64,000 bases of DNA from positions 124,001 to 188,000 of the forward strand of contig NZ_NBWU01000008.1 in assembly GCF_002514735.1 (NCBI RefSeq), in the 5' to 3' direction. The notes under the pieces were generated by a model. It did not search any database. It was given only the letters and a program-made list of their open reading frames with translations, and was not told where the DNA came from. Source of the DNA: Sediminicola luteus. GTDB lineage: Bacteria; Bacteroidota; Bacteroidia; Flavobacteriales; Flavobacteriaceae. How positions within the stretch are numbered: position 1 is the first letter of the stretch; each line of letters begins with the position of its first letter. A program made the position numbers and the translations under genes. Positions 1 through 9,084 of the stretch are shown here, in pieces.

Positions 1-36
1 GAACGGCATCCGACAGTATGGCTCTGTTCAAAACGG

Positions 37-1137
37 TTATAGGTCTTTCGTGAGCGATTTTACGATTTTATTGTCCGATAAAAACTCCTTCAAGATCACC
101 TTAATCGCAGTATAGCCTGGTACGGCTACCACCATCCCGGTTATTCCGAAAAGCAATCCGGCAATAATGATCACCAAAAAAATCTCCAAAGGATGCGATT
201 TTACACTGTTCGAAAAAATAAAAGGTTGTGAAAAGAAATTATCTACCAACTGACCGATCATTACCCCAATGAGTACATAGCCCGTTTTGGGTAAGATTAC
301 CGTACTGAAATCTTGTCCCAAATTGCTGGTCATGGTCAAAAATACCATTACCGCAGCCCCTATGATAGGCCCTACATACGGAATGATGTTGAAAAGGGCA
401 CATAAAAAGGCAATAACCACCGCGTTTTCAATACCGATGATGAGCAGTGCAATGGTATAAATGGTGAATAGAATAAGCAGTTGGAACAAGATGCCTACAA
501 AATAACGGCTCAAAAGGTTATTGATGCTATCAATGGAGCGCTTCATACCACCTTCCTTGGTGCTGGGGACAAAGGTAAGTATGGCGTTTTGCAGCAGTTT
601 GCTGTCCTTTAGGAAGAAAAAGGAGATGAACAAGACCGAAAACAGGCCAATACTTACATCACCCACTGTGCCAACCAAAGAGTTCAACAGGTCGGGGATG
701 AACCCTAGGTTTAGTCCTTCCAAAATATCTTTCTTAATGGTATTGGGTTCCAAAACCTGATTGACCGCACTAGGTGAGGCATCGAAATAGGTCAATATCT
801 CGCTATACAATTGGTTGAAACTTTTTTGAAGCTGATCGATGTTCAAAAGGGAAAGGTTCCGGCTTTGTTCCGATACCAGCGGAATAAACATGGAAATAAG
901 CCCGATTAAAACCCCGACCATGGCCAACATGGCCAATACCGTGGCCAAGGTATTCGGCATTTTTAGTTTTTTTCTAAAGAATATGACCATGGGTCTACCC
1001 AAAAGGGCAATAACACCGGCCATGGCCAAATAGGCGATTACCGATCTAACAGCATAGAGAAAGTAGAGTAAAAGGGCAATGCCCACAATAATGGCAACGG
1101 CCCTTAAAATGCCATTGGCAATGGTTTTGGTGGTCAT
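37..1137 (-). CDS. AI-2E family transporter (YdiK/PerM-like permease)
   Basis: Predicted inner-membrane protein of 366 residues, a normal length for the AI-2E/PerM family. It has about eight hydrophobic segments: two at the N-terminus (residues 10-50), one near 65-85, and a cluster from about 160 to 345. The conserved C-terminal signature region, including the Pro/Gly-rich loop 'FNIIPYVGPIIGA' near residue 250, is present. Family members are proposed exporters of small molecules or ions; the substrate cannot be read from sequence. It lies 3 bp downstream of the DUF4159 gene on the same strand, so the two are probably cotranscribed. The stop codon is only 36 bp from the window edge. The family call is secure, the function is not. 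Confidence 0.9.
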   Translation of the reverse strand: MTTKTIANGILRAVAIIVGIALLLYFLYAVRSVIAYLAMAGVIALLGRPMVIFFRKKLKMPNTLATVLAMLAMVGVLIGLISMFIPLVSEQSRNLSLLNIDQLQKSFNQLYSEILTYFDASPSAVNQVLEPNTIKKDILEGLNLGFIPDLLNSLVGTVGDVSIGLFSVLFISFFFLKDSKLLQNAILTFVPSTKEGGMKRSIDSINNLLSRYFVGILFQLLILFTIYTIALLIIGIENAVVIAFLCALFNIIPYVGPIIGAAVMVFLTMTSNLGQDFSTVILPKTGYVLIGVMIGQLVDNFFSQPFIFSNSVKSHPLEIFLVIIIAGLLFGITGMVVAVPGYTAIKVILKEFLSDNKIVKSLTKDL

Positions 1138-1140
1138 AGT

Positions 1141-1788
1141 TTAGTTTTTAAACGCATAGTTTATAATGTTGGCGCCCATTTGAAGGGCCTTTGTGCGCAC
1201 CTCTTCGGGGTCGTTATGTACGGCGGCATCTTCCCAGCCATCGCCCAAATCGCTTTCAAAGGTGAATAATAGTAAAAGTCTACCTTCATCAAAAACGCCA
1301 AAAGCCTGGGGTCGTTTACCGTCGTGTTCGTGTATTTTGGGTAAACCGTTGGGGAAAGCAAATTTTTCCTTGAAAATCGGATGGTCGGCCCCAAGTTCTT
1401 CCCAGTTTTTATTGGGGAAAATTTTCGGGAGTTCCTTTTCGAAATAAGGCCGCATACCGTAGTTGTCATCAATGTGTAAAAATCCACCTGACAAAAGATA
1501 GGTGCGTAGGTTAGATGCCTCTTCTTGGGTAAAGAAAACATTTCCATGGCCGGTCATATGTACATACGGATACTGAAAAAGGTCGCTGCTTCCTACTTCT
1601 ACGGTTTCTGGCGTGGCGGCTATTCGGGTGCCCAATTGACTATTACAAAAACGAATTAGGTTGGGCAGGGCCGTGGGGTTCGAATACCAATCGCCACCGC
1701 CTCCGTATTTGAGTACGGCCAGTTGTTGGGCCTGAGCTGTACCCAAGCCTAAAAGACAAATGGCGGCAATTACGGTAAGTACGCGCAT
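1141..1788 (-). CDS. DUF4159 domain-containing exported protein
   Basis: A 215-residue protein with a clear signal peptide (hydrophobic core followed by AQA at about residues 18-20), so it is likely periplasmic. The body matches DUF4159: the 'YGGGGDWYSNP' segment just after the signal, 'HMTGHGNVFF' near residue 78, and 'GGFLHIDDNYG' near residue 102. In larger relatives this domain has a glutamine-amidotransferase-like fold, but I see no convincing catalytic triad. It is followed 3 bp later by the AI-2E permease. Its start lies only 20 bp from the divergent DUF1223 gene, so the two promoter regions must overlap neighbouring coding sequence. No specific function is assigned. Confidence 0.85.
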   Translation of the reverse strand: MRVLTVIAAICLLGLGTAQAQQLAVLKYGGGGDWYSNPTALPNLIRFCNSQLGTRIAATPETVEVGSSDLFQYPYVHMTGHGNVFFTQEEASNLRTYLLSGGFLHIDDNYGMRPYFEKELPKIFPNKNWEELGADHPIFKEKFAFPNGLPKIHEHDGKRPQAFGVFDEGRLLLLFTFESDLGDGWEDAAVHNDPEEVRTKALQMGANIINYAFKN

Positions 1789-1808
1789 GGCTTTACGAAC
1801 TAATTGTT

Positions 1809-2561
1809 ATGATCAAAAATAAGCATTCTTTGTTAAGGAAATGGAGTGGGGTGTTGCTGTTGTTCTATGCACAGGCTTTTTGGGTCACGGCCCAATCGGA
1901 TACGGATGTAAACCCCCCGAGACCTATATTAATGGAGTTGTTTACCTCGCAGGGTTGTTCTAGTTGCCCGCCAGCAGATGCGTTGTTGAAAGAAATGTCC
2001 GAAACCTATCCTTATGAGGTTTTTGCCTTGTCGTATCATGTAGATTATTGGGGTTATATAGGTTGGAAAGATCCTTACGCAAAAGTCGAGTATACGGCTA
2101 AGCAAACGGACTACAACCGTAAATTTAAAGCGAAATCTAATTATACACCGGAATTGGTGGTAAACGGCCAGGCGCATTTAGTGGGTTCAAGCACGGCCCA
2201 TGTAAAAGCTGTTATGCGACAACGATCGGCCTTTGGCAAAATTGAGCTTTTCGATGTGGTGGCTCGAAAAATTTCGAATGCCAAAATAGGGGTTAGTACA
2301 GAATTCGATCTTCCAGATAATGCCTATTATAGATTGGTATTGTTTATTCCGGAAACGGTTACGGTGGTTACCGCTGGTGAAAACAGGAGCAGAAGATTAA
2401 AAAACCATAATGTAGTGGTGGCCGAGGAAGTAATTCAAGACAATATGGTAGGGAATATTGAAATACCGACAAAATACCTAAATGAAAAACTTGGTGTTAT
2501 GGTCATCGTTCAAAACGGGGAAGGAAGCCCAATTGGGTTAGGGCAAACCTTCTTAGATTGA
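1809..2561 (+). CDS. DUF1223 secreted thioredoxin-like protein
   Basis: A 250-residue exported protein with an N-terminal signal sequence ending near 'VTAQ' (residue 29). DUF1223 is recognised by 'LMELFTSQGCSSCPPAD' at about residues 41-57, with a CxxC pair in a thioredoxin-like context, and by 'SYHVDYWGYIGWKDP' near residue 79. A redox or disulfide role in the periplasm is plausible, but no substrate is established for the family. The gene is opposed to both neighbours: it begins 20 bp from the divergent DUF4159 start, and its stop at 2561 touches the rsmE stop at 2562 with no gap. It therefore looks like an inverted insertion into a minus-strand run. Confidence 0.88.
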   Translation: MIKNKHSLLRKWSGVLLLFYAQAFWVTAQSDTDVNPPRPILMELFTSQGCSSCPPADALLKEMSETYPYEVFALSYHVDYWGYIGWKDPYAKVEYTAKQTDYNRKFKAKSNYTPELVVNGQAHLVGSSTAHVKAVMRQRSAFGKIELFDVVARKISNAKIGVSTEFDLPDNAYYRLVLFIPETVTVVTAGENRSRRLKNHNVVVAEEVIQDNMVGNIEIPTKYLNEKLGVMVIVQNGEGSPIGLGQTFLD

Positions 2562-3269
2562 TTAGGGTTCAAAATGGAGATTAACCGTTTGGCAGGCGTA
2601 TAAGGCAGCGGTTTCGGTGCGAAGACGATTTTCTCCCAAACTTGTTGGGAAGTAGCCTTTCTCTAAAGCTTTGGCAATTTCTTTTTCCGAAAAATCGCCC
2701 TCTGGGCCAATCAATAAGGTGATTTGTGTTTCTGTATCCAGTTGATGTTTCAGGTGGGTTTTGTCCTGTTCTTCGCAGTGTGCTATGAAACCAACGCCTT
2801 GTATTTCCGGATTCAGAAAATCGGTTAAGGCCATTGCAGGATTTAACTTGGGCAAATAGCATTGTAAGGACTGCTTCATGGCGCTGACCACTATTTTTTG
2901 ATAGCGTTCATGCTTAATGGTTTTTCGTTCGGAACGTTCGCAAATAATCGGTGTTATTTCTTGGATTCCGATTTCCGTGGCCTTTTCCAAAAACCATTCG
3001 TAGCGGTCGTTCATTTTGGTGGGTGCCACCGCCAAATGCAAATGTAGTTGTGGTTTTGGTTTTTCAACAACCGATACGATTCTGCCTTCACATTTTTTAG
3101 GGCTGGCCAACGTAATTTCTAGCTCAGCCAAGATGCCTTGGCCATTGGTCAAAAAAATACGGTCGCCCTCCTTTTTCCGCAATACACGGGCTAGATGTTT
3201 GGCTTCGTCCTGGGGGAAATCGTAAAAGCTTTGCCCAGGTATAAGGTCGGGTGCGTAGAATAATTGCAT
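2562..3269 (-). CDS. rsmE: 16S rRNA (uracil1498-N3)-methyltransferase RsmE
   Basis: A 235-residue cytosolic SPOUT-class enzyme that methylates N3 of U1498 in 16S rRNA using S-adenosylmethionine. The N-terminal part is a PUA-like RNA-binding domain ('HLARVLRKKEGD' near residue 26). The C-terminal half holds the trefoil-knot SAM-binding signatures 'LLIGPEGDFSEKE' at about residue 190 and 'SLGENRLRTETAA' at about residue 210. Length and motif order are standard for RsmE. It starts 4 bp after the tsaD stop, so tsaD and rsmE form a tight operon. It ends tail to tail with the DUF1223 gene. Confidence 0.96.
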   Translation of the reverse strand: MQLFYAPDLIPGQSFYDFPQDEAKHLARVLRKKEGDRIFLTNGQGILAELEITLASPKKCEGRIVSVVEKPKPQLHLHLAVAPTKMNDRYEWFLEKATEIGIQEITPIICERSERKTIKHERYQKIVVSAMKQSLQCYLPKLNPAMALTDFLNPEIQGVGFIAHCEEQDKTHLKHQLDTETQITLLIGPEGDFSEKEIAKALEKGYFPTSLGENRLRTETAALYACQTVNLHFEP

Positions 3270-3273
3270 AATA

Positions 3274-4302
3274 CTACGATTCTAACGAATAACGGGCTTG
3301 TGCGCTAATATCGTAGCCTGTATACTGTTCTTGTTTGTATTTTAGATAACCCACGATTCCGATCATGGCTGCATTATCGGTACAGTATTCGAATTTGGGT
3401 ATAAACGTTTCCCATCCGTCGGTAGTTTCTGCTTCCTTTAGGGCCTTTCGAATGCCCGAATTGGCCGAGACCCCGCCACCTATGGCAACTCGTTTAATAC
3501 CGGTCTCCTTAACCGCAATCCGTAATTTGTCCATTAGGATACCCACAATGGTATGTTGTATAGAGGCACAGATATCGTCACGGTTCTCGTTCAGAAAATC
3601 AGGATTTGTGGTCGTGTTTTTTTGCACAAAGTATAAGATGCTAGTCTTAAGTCCGCTAAAACTGAAATTACAGCCCGTTACTTTCGGTTTTGGGAAAGGA
3701 AATGCTTTGGGGTTACCGCTTTGGGCGTATTTATCTACCAAGGGGCCACCCGGATAAGGTAAACCTAAAATTTTGGCGCTTTTATCAAAGGCTTCACCCA
3801 CGGCATCGTCTAGGGTTTCTCCTAAAATCTCCATATCGAAATGGTCTTTTACCAAAACGATTTGGGTATGCCCGCCACTAATGGTCATGGCAATAAACGG
3901 AAAGTCGGGTTTGCCTTGATCGGGGTCGTTAATAAAGTGCGATAATATATGGGCCTGCATATGGTTTACCTCAATCAAAGGTACGTTCAAACCCATAGAT
4001 AATGACTTGGCAAAAGAGGTACCCACCAAAAGAGATCCCATAAGTCCAGGGCCTCGCGTAAAAGCTATGGCAGATAGATCTTTTTTGTCGATATTTGCCT
4101 TGGTCAGGGCGCTGTGAACCACAGGAACAATGTTTTGTTGGTGTGCCCGGGATGCCAGTTCCGGAACCACCCCACCGTATTCCTCGTGTATTTTTTGCGT
4201 GGCCACTACATTACTCAATGTGGTGTCGTTGCAAAGTACTGCCGCTGAAGTGTCGTCGCAAGAAGACTCTATGGCCAAAATGTATACTTTTTCAGGTTCC
4301 AT
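3274..4302 (-). CDS. tsaD: tRNA N6-adenosine threonylcarbamoyltransferase TsaD
   Basis: Transfers the threonylcarbamoyl group to A37 of ANN-decoding tRNAs, working with TsaB and TsaE. I start it at the ATG at 4302 (342 residues), because the conserved N-terminus 'YILAIESSCDDTSAA' begins seven residues later and a perfect TAnnTTTG -7 box lies just upstream. A further in-frame ATG at 4404 would add 34 residues unlike the family and would lie upstream of that box. The metal-binding HxxxH is in 'NHMQAHILSHF' near residue 110. 'SGGHTQ' and 'GGGVSANSGIRKAL' are also present. It belongs to the ASKHA fold, shared with the carbamoyltransferase at 39-40.7 kb. Confidence 0.97.
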   Translation of the reverse strand: MEPEKVYILAIESSCDDTSAAVLCNDTTLSNVVATQKIHEEYGGVVPELASRAHQQNIVPVVHSALTKANIDKKDLSAIAFTRGPGLMGSLLVGTSFAKSLSMGLNVPLIEVNHMQAHILSHFINDPDQGKPDFPFIAMTISGGHTQIVLVKDHFDMEILGETLDDAVGEAFDKSAKILGLPYPGGPLVDKYAQSGNPKAFPFPKPKVTGCNFSFSGLKTSILYFVQKNTTTNPDFLNENRDDICASIQHTIVGILMDKLRIAVKETGIKRVAIGGGVSANSGIRKALKEAETTDGWETFIPKFEYCTDNAAMIGIVGYLKYKQEQYTGYDISAQARYSLES

Positions 4303-4332
4303 TGCCGGTTTGGAATAATAGTTGAAAGGTTG

Positions 4333-4340
4333 CAAAGATA
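4333..4340 (-). promoter_or_regulatory. Bacteroidota -7 box for tsaD-rsmE
   Basis: Read on the minus strand this is TATCTTTG, a perfect match to the Bacteroidota TAnnTTTG -7 consensus. It places transcription start near 4326, about 24 nt before the tsaD ATG at 4302. No convincing -33 TTTG is at the expected distance. Its position excludes the longer 4404 start for tsaD. Confidence 0.6.
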
Positions 4341-4390
4341 AAACATAACGGGCGATCAGGAAATTCAAGAAAATAGCGGTCAGGACGATT

Positions 4391-7300
4391 TTGATCATAC
4401 TCATCCTTCTCGGGTTGGGTACCGGTATACTGTCGCTTCCATTTGTTCAAACCTACTTGGCCAAGCAGGTTATGGATACGGTTAATGCCGATTTCGATAC
4501 CAATATCCAAATAGACCGTCTCGATCTTTCACTGTTGTTTTGGGATGCTTCCTTAAAGGAGGTGTTTATTGAAGATCATCATAAAGACACCTTGATTTAT
4601 GTCAATAGACTTACCACCTCAATTAGTAGTATTCGAGATCTGGCCAATGGCGATTTATTGTTTAAGGACATAAGTCTGGAAGGTCTTACTTTCAACCTTA
4701 CTACCTATGAAGGGGAAACCGATACCAACCTCGATGTTTTTGTTGATAAGCTAGATGATGGCCAACCCCGAAAACCGGGCGAATCGCCTTTTCTTTTAAA
4801 ATCCGATGGGGTGTTTATTTCCGAAGGTAGGTTCCGACTGATTGATTATAATCTGGAGACCCCAGTAGTTCTTGATTTTACCGAATTGGAAGGGGAAACG
4901 CAAAACCTAGAGATTATTGGGCCCGATGTGAACATTTTGGTAGATAAGTTGGCCTTTATGACCGAACAAGGCGTGGTCGTGGAAAAACTAACTGCCGATT
5001 TTCATTATACCAAATCCCAAATGCGCTTTGAAGATTTTGGGTTGAGTACTGGGAAATCCGATTTAAGTGGCGAGATCATTTTCACCTACGACCGAAAAGA
5101 CTTGGTCGAATTTTTTGATAAGGTTCAGCTGGTAGGGCATTTTCAAGATTCTAAGGTGTCGCTAGATGATATCAATGCGTTTTATAATGAGTTTGGCCAA
5201 GGTAAGGAGGTGCTCGTGAATTCACAATTAAGCGGCACCCTTAATGAATTACGTTGTACTAAATTGTTTATGCAAACCGGGCGTACCGGCGGGCGTGGCG
5301 ATTTTACCTTTCATAATCTGTTTAGCAAAGACGCTCCCTTTTTTATGGATGCCGATGTTAGGGCTATTACCACTTCGTACTATCAATTGCGGGGGCTAAT
5401 GCCACGGGTTTTGGGTAATTCCCTGCCCACGGCCTTGGAAAAGTTTGGGACATTTCGGGTAAGTGGCCCAGCTAAAGTTTCTGAAACCGAAGTAAACGCA
5501 CAACTTAATGTGCGTTCGGCCATTGGGCATGGCTATTCCGATCTACAGATAACCGATTACGACAATGCCAAAAACGCCGATTATAAAGGTTTTGTGTCTT
5601 TGATCGATTTTGATTTTGGGGCTTTTCTAGACAATGAAAGTTTAGGTAAGGCCACCATGGATATTAATGTGGAAGGCGAAGGTTTTGAACGGGAGACCTT
5701 GAATACCGAGGTTATTGGTAAGATCTATAGTTTCGGTTTTAATGGGTACGATTATAAGGAGGTCAATGTTTCCGGAATCTTAAAAGAACAATTGTTTGAT
5801 GGAAGGCTTACCTCCAACGATCCTAACTTTAAATTCGATTTTTCCGGCCTGGCCGACTTTACCGCCGAACGAAACGATTTTAATTTCAGGGCGAATGTAG
5901 ATTATGCCAACCTTTATGCACTTAACTTTAATAAAGACACGGTATCGGAGTTCAAAGGGGTAATCGATATGGATGTAACCGGTCGTACTTTAGACAATAT
6001 GGTGGGGACCCTTTCCTTCGAAAAAACCAGTTATAAAAATCCTAACGACACCTATTATTTTGAAGATTTTCAGGTCTCATCCACTTTCGAGTCAGATACT
6101 TTACGGGTAATCGATATCAACTCCCCAGATATTTTTAATGGCTATATAAAAGGTAACTTCCGGGTTCGCGAATTGGGACAAATGGTACAGAATTCCATTG
6201 GTAGTATTTATACGAACTATCAGCCCTATGAAATAAGGCCGGGTCAATTTGTAGATTTTAACCTTAAGGTCAACAGTAAGATTCTGGGCGTTTTCTTTCC
6301 AAAGGTGAAATTTGGAACTGAAACCGAGTTAAGGGGAGCTATTAAGGCGGATGAAGGCGATGTAAAGTTGAACTTTAAGTCTTCGAAGGTGTATTATATG
6401 GGTAACCATCTAGAGAACATAGATGTCCGAATTGATAACAAACAGCCTTTGTTCAATACTTTCGTCGGGGTAGGTAAGATAGATAATGAATACTATGACT
6501 TAAAAGACTTTGAGCTTATTAATACCACTTTGAACGATACCCTGTTTTTTAGAACGGAGTTTAAGGGAGGAGATAAAGCTAAAGATAAATTCAACCTGAA
6601 CTTTTATCATACGTTTGAGGCTAATAACCGTTCGGTAATAGGCCTTAAAAAGTCCGACATTCAATTTAAGGGGAATACTTGGGTACTTAATAAAGAAGGT
6701 AACAAGAAAAACAAGGTGATTTTTAACTCGGCCCTTGACAGTGTGATCATAGAAGAAGTGGTCATGAACAACAATCAAAAAGAAGAGATACAGCTTCGGG
6801 GTAAAATGGCCGATACTACCTATAAGGACATCCAACTGAAGTTTAAGATTGTTACCCTCGATAAGATTACCCCCGATATTGAAGGGGTGAAATTGGACGG
6901 GGTTGTCGATGGGTCCTTGAATATTCTTCAAAAAGAAGGGGTCTACCTACCTTCTACCAATCTTTTCATAGGCGATTTTGGGATCAATGACTATCCTATG
7001 GGCGATTTTTCCATCGGTCTGGTAGGTAACAAAGATTTATCCGATTTTGTGGTCAATGCCCAGTTGGAACAGCAGGGGAGGGACAAATTCAGTTTGTTTG
7101 GTAATATAGAAAACCGGACCGAAATGCCACAAGCGAACCTGCTAATGAATTTCGATGACTTCGATGTAGCTCCCTTTAACCCGCTAGTGTCCCATATTTT
7201 TGAAGATATGCGAGGTTTGGTCCAAGGTAATGCCCGTATCACGGGCGATTTGGCCGACCCCGATATCAATGGCGTGTTAAGCCTGAATAATGCCGGTTTG

Positions 7301-8827
7301 GGTATTCCTTACTTAAATGTGGATTATGATTTTGGGGCCTATTCCAAAATATCGTTAATGGACAAAAGCTTTAATTTCGATAATATAAGATTGCGGGATA
7401 GGGCGTATTCTACGACCGGATACTTAAATGGCAGCATTACCCATGATGGTTTTGGTGATTGGAACTTTGATTTAGGGATCGATACACGGGGAGGGCGTTT
7501 ATTGGTGTTGAATACCGAATTCGATGAGGAAGAGTTGTATTATGGGTCCGCTTTTTTACAAGGTACCGGTCGAATATCAGGGCCTCCTAACAACTTAAAA
7601 ATCAATGTAGAAGGTAATACCGCTCGCGGTACCTCGTTAAAAATACCCCTGAGCGATGTAGAGAGTGTGGGGGATTATTCCTTTATAAACTTTATAGATA
7701 AGAATGAGGTCATTGCCCTGGAATCTTCCCGACAATTAGACGAGTACGATAATTTAGAGATGGTTTTTGATTTAAACGTTACTCCGGAGGCTGAGGTTGA
7801 AATCGTGGTAGATCAAGAGAACAAAAGCACTTTGAAAGGGCGGGGTGAAGGTATACTCTTGTTGGAAATCGATACCCAAGGTAAATTTAATATGTATGGG
7901 TCTTATGTGGTGGTAGAAGGCTCGTATAGGCATAGGATAGGGGCTGTGGTAGATAAAACCTTTTCGGTAAAACCTGGCGGTACTATTAACTGGGAACGAG
8001 ATCCCTTGGCGGCAAACTTACTTTTAGAGGCAGTATATTCACTAACGGCCAATCCGGCACCCTTGTTGGATAACTCTTCTTATAGTAGGCGTATTGATAC
8101 CGATGTGGTTATTCGGTTAACAGGTGAGTTAGAGCAACCCGAAATCGCTTTTGATATTGAATTTCCCGGTGCGGGATCTATAATTGAGTCTGAATTATTG
8201 TTTCGTTTGCAAGATCCCACGGTTCGCGAACGTAATGCCATTTTCTTAATGGCCCAAGGGTCTTTCGTAGACGAACAAAGTGGTTTTAACCAACAGGCCG
8301 TTACCGGTAATTTGATTCAGTCGGCTTCCGGAATGCTTAATCAAATGTTGGATAACGATTCTGATAACTTCAGTTTTGGTCTTACCTACGAACAGGGGTA
8401 TGTAAACCGTAATAGCGATCGCCCCCAAGAAGATCGGTTGGGGGTAAACGTATCTACCAAGATTAGTGACAAGGTCTTGTTCAATGGTAAATTCGGAGTG
8501 CCGGTAGGGGGGGTAACCGAAACCGTGGTGGCCGGTGATGCCGAAGTAGAGGTGTTACTGAACGAAGACGGTACCCTAAGGGCCCAGATTTTCAATCGTG
8601 AAGACGAAACCCTACAATTCATAGGTCAACAACAGGGTTATGTACAGGGAGTAGGGGTGTCTTACGAAGTAGATTTCAATACATTCAAAGAGCTCATGCG
8701 GAAGATTTTGGGCAAAGAAGAAGACCCGGCCCAGGAAAAAAGTGCCTTGCCTCAAGAGTCCCCACAAATTATGGGGAAGGATAGTTTGATCCGCATTTCG
8801 ACCAAGAAAAAGACCTTAAATAACTAG
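4391..8827 (+). CDS. tamB: Translocation and assembly module protein TamB (DUF490)
   Basis: A 1478-residue envelope protein of the TamB/AsmA-like bridge family, which in Bacteroidota spans from the inner membrane towards the outer membrane and is implicated in outer-membrane protein assembly or phospholipid transport. An N-terminal membrane anchor is followed by a very long beta-rich body made of repeated short strands. The conserved DUF490 region is at the C-terminus, with 'MLNQMLDNDSDNFSFGLTYEQG' split around residue 1320 and a glycine-rich 'GQQQGYVQGVGVSYEVDF' near 1415. The best canonical start is the TTG at 4391. In-frame coding appears to continue upstream for 14 codons (basic, 'RKFKKIAVRT') without any ATG or GTG, so the true start is uncertain. 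It diverges from tsaD. Confidence 0.9.
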   Translation: MIILILLGLGTGILSLPFVQTYLAKQVMDTVNADFDTNIQIDRLDLSLLFWDASLKEVFIEDHHKDTLIYVNRLTTSISSIRDLANGDLLFKDISLEGLTFNLTTYEGETDTNLDVFVDKLDDGQPRKPGESPFLLKSDGVFISEGRFRLIDYNLETPVVLDFTELEGETQNLEIIGPDVNILVDKLAFMTEQGVVVEKLTADFHYTKSQMRFEDFGLSTGKSDLSGEIIFTYDRKDLVEFFDKVQLVGHFQDSKVSLDDINAFYNEFGQGKEVLVNSQLSGTLNELRCTKLFMQTGRTGGRGDFTFHNLFSKDAPFFMDADVRAITTSYYQLRGLMPRVLGNSLPTALEKFGTFRVSGPAKVSETEVNAQLNVRSAIGHGYSDLQITDYDNAKNADYKGFVSLIDFDFGAFLDNESLGKATMDINVEGEGFERETLNTEVIGKIYSFGFNGYDYKEVNVSGILKEQLFDGRLTSNDPNFKFDFSGLADFTAERNDFNFRANVDYANLYALNFNKDTVSEFKGVIDMDVTGRTLDNMVGTLSFEKTSYKNPNDTYYFEDFQVSSTFESDTLRVIDINSPDIFNGYIKGNFRVRELGQMVQNSIGSIYTNYQPYEIRPGQFVDFNLKVNSKILGVFFPKVKFGTETELRGAIKADEGDVKLNFKSSKVYYMGNHLENIDVRIDNKQPLFNTFVGVGKIDNEYYDLKDFELINTTLNDTLFFRTEFKGGDKAKDKFNLNFYHTFEANNRSVIGLKKSDIQFKGNTWVLNKEGNKKNKVIFNSALDSVIIEEVVMNNNQKEEIQLRGKMADTTYKDIQLKFKIVTLDKITPDIEGVKLDGVVDGSLNILQKEGVYLPSTNLFIGDFGINDYPMGDFSIGLVGNKDLSDFVVNAQLEQQGRDKFSLFGNIENRTEMPQANLLMNFDDFDVAPFNPLVSHIFEDMRGLVQGNARITGDLADPDINGVLSLNNAGLGIPYLNVDYDFGAYSKISLMDKSFNFDNIRLRDRAYSTTGYLNGSITHDGFGDWNFDLGIDTRGGRLLVLNTEFDEEELYYGSAFLQGTGRISGPPNNLKINVEGNTARGTSLKIPLSDVESVGDYSFINFIDKNEVIALESSRQLDEYDNLEMVFDLNVTPEAEVEIVVDQENKSTLKGRGEGILLLEIDTQGKFNMYGSYVVVEGSYRHRIGAVVDKTFSVKPGGTINWERDPLAANLLLEAVYSLTANPAPLLDNSSYSRRIDTDVVIRLTGELEQPEIAFDIEFPGAGSIIESELLFRLQDPTVRERNAIFLMAQGSFVDEQSGFNQQAVTGNLIQSASGMLNQMLDNDSDNFSFGLTYEQGYVNRNSDRPQEDRLGVNVSTKISDKVLFNGKFGVPVGGVTETVVAGDAEVEVLLNEDGTLRAQIFNREDETLQFIGQQQGYVQGVGVSYEVDFNTFKELMRKILGKEEDPAQEKSALPQESPQIMGKDSLIRISTKKKTLNN

Positions 8828-9016
8828 TTTGTTTTGAATGGCTGGAAATGCCGCCTCGATTCATTGGATTGCACCAAAGTGGTTTTTCTATTTTTTACGG
8901 TTTATGGATGTATGATCTAGGTTTGTTCGTTAAAAAGTATTCGTGAGATTTTTTACTGAATTGGCCTTTTGTGTAAAAAATTGTTAACGAAAACGTTTGA
9001 ATTATATAAATGCTTC

Positions 9017-9044
9017 AAAAAACAGGATATTTTCGCTGTTTTTT
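9017..9044 (+). terminator. Probable terminator after tamB
   Basis: A perfect 9-bp inverted repeat, AAAAAACAG / CTGTTTTTT, around a 10-nt loop, with the second arm itself forming the U tract. The stem has only two G-C pairs, so it is weak. It lies in the 257-bp tamB-pfkA spacer about 190 bp after the tamB stop. Apart from this hairpin and the A+T-rich pfkA leader I see nothing in that spacer. Confidence 0.45.
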
Positions 9045-9059
9045 ATAATCGAAGTTTCT

Positions 9060-9081
9060 TAATTTTACACCCTTAATTTTG
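9060..9081 (+). promoter_or_regulatory. Possible pfkA promoter -7 boxes
   Basis: Two overlapping candidates precede pfkA: TAATTTTA at 9060-9067 (one mismatch to TAnnTTTG) and TAATTTTG at 9074-9081 (perfect). The second ends only 3 nt before the ATG at 9085, which would put transcription start inside the gene, so the first is the more reasonable promoter. No good -33 element was found for either. Confidence 0.35.
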
Positions 9082-9084
9082 AAG

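Noticed and set aside
4303-4404. N-terminal extension of TsaD from the ATG at 4404
   Set aside because: Hydrophobic extension unlike the family and lying upstream of the tsaD promoter box.
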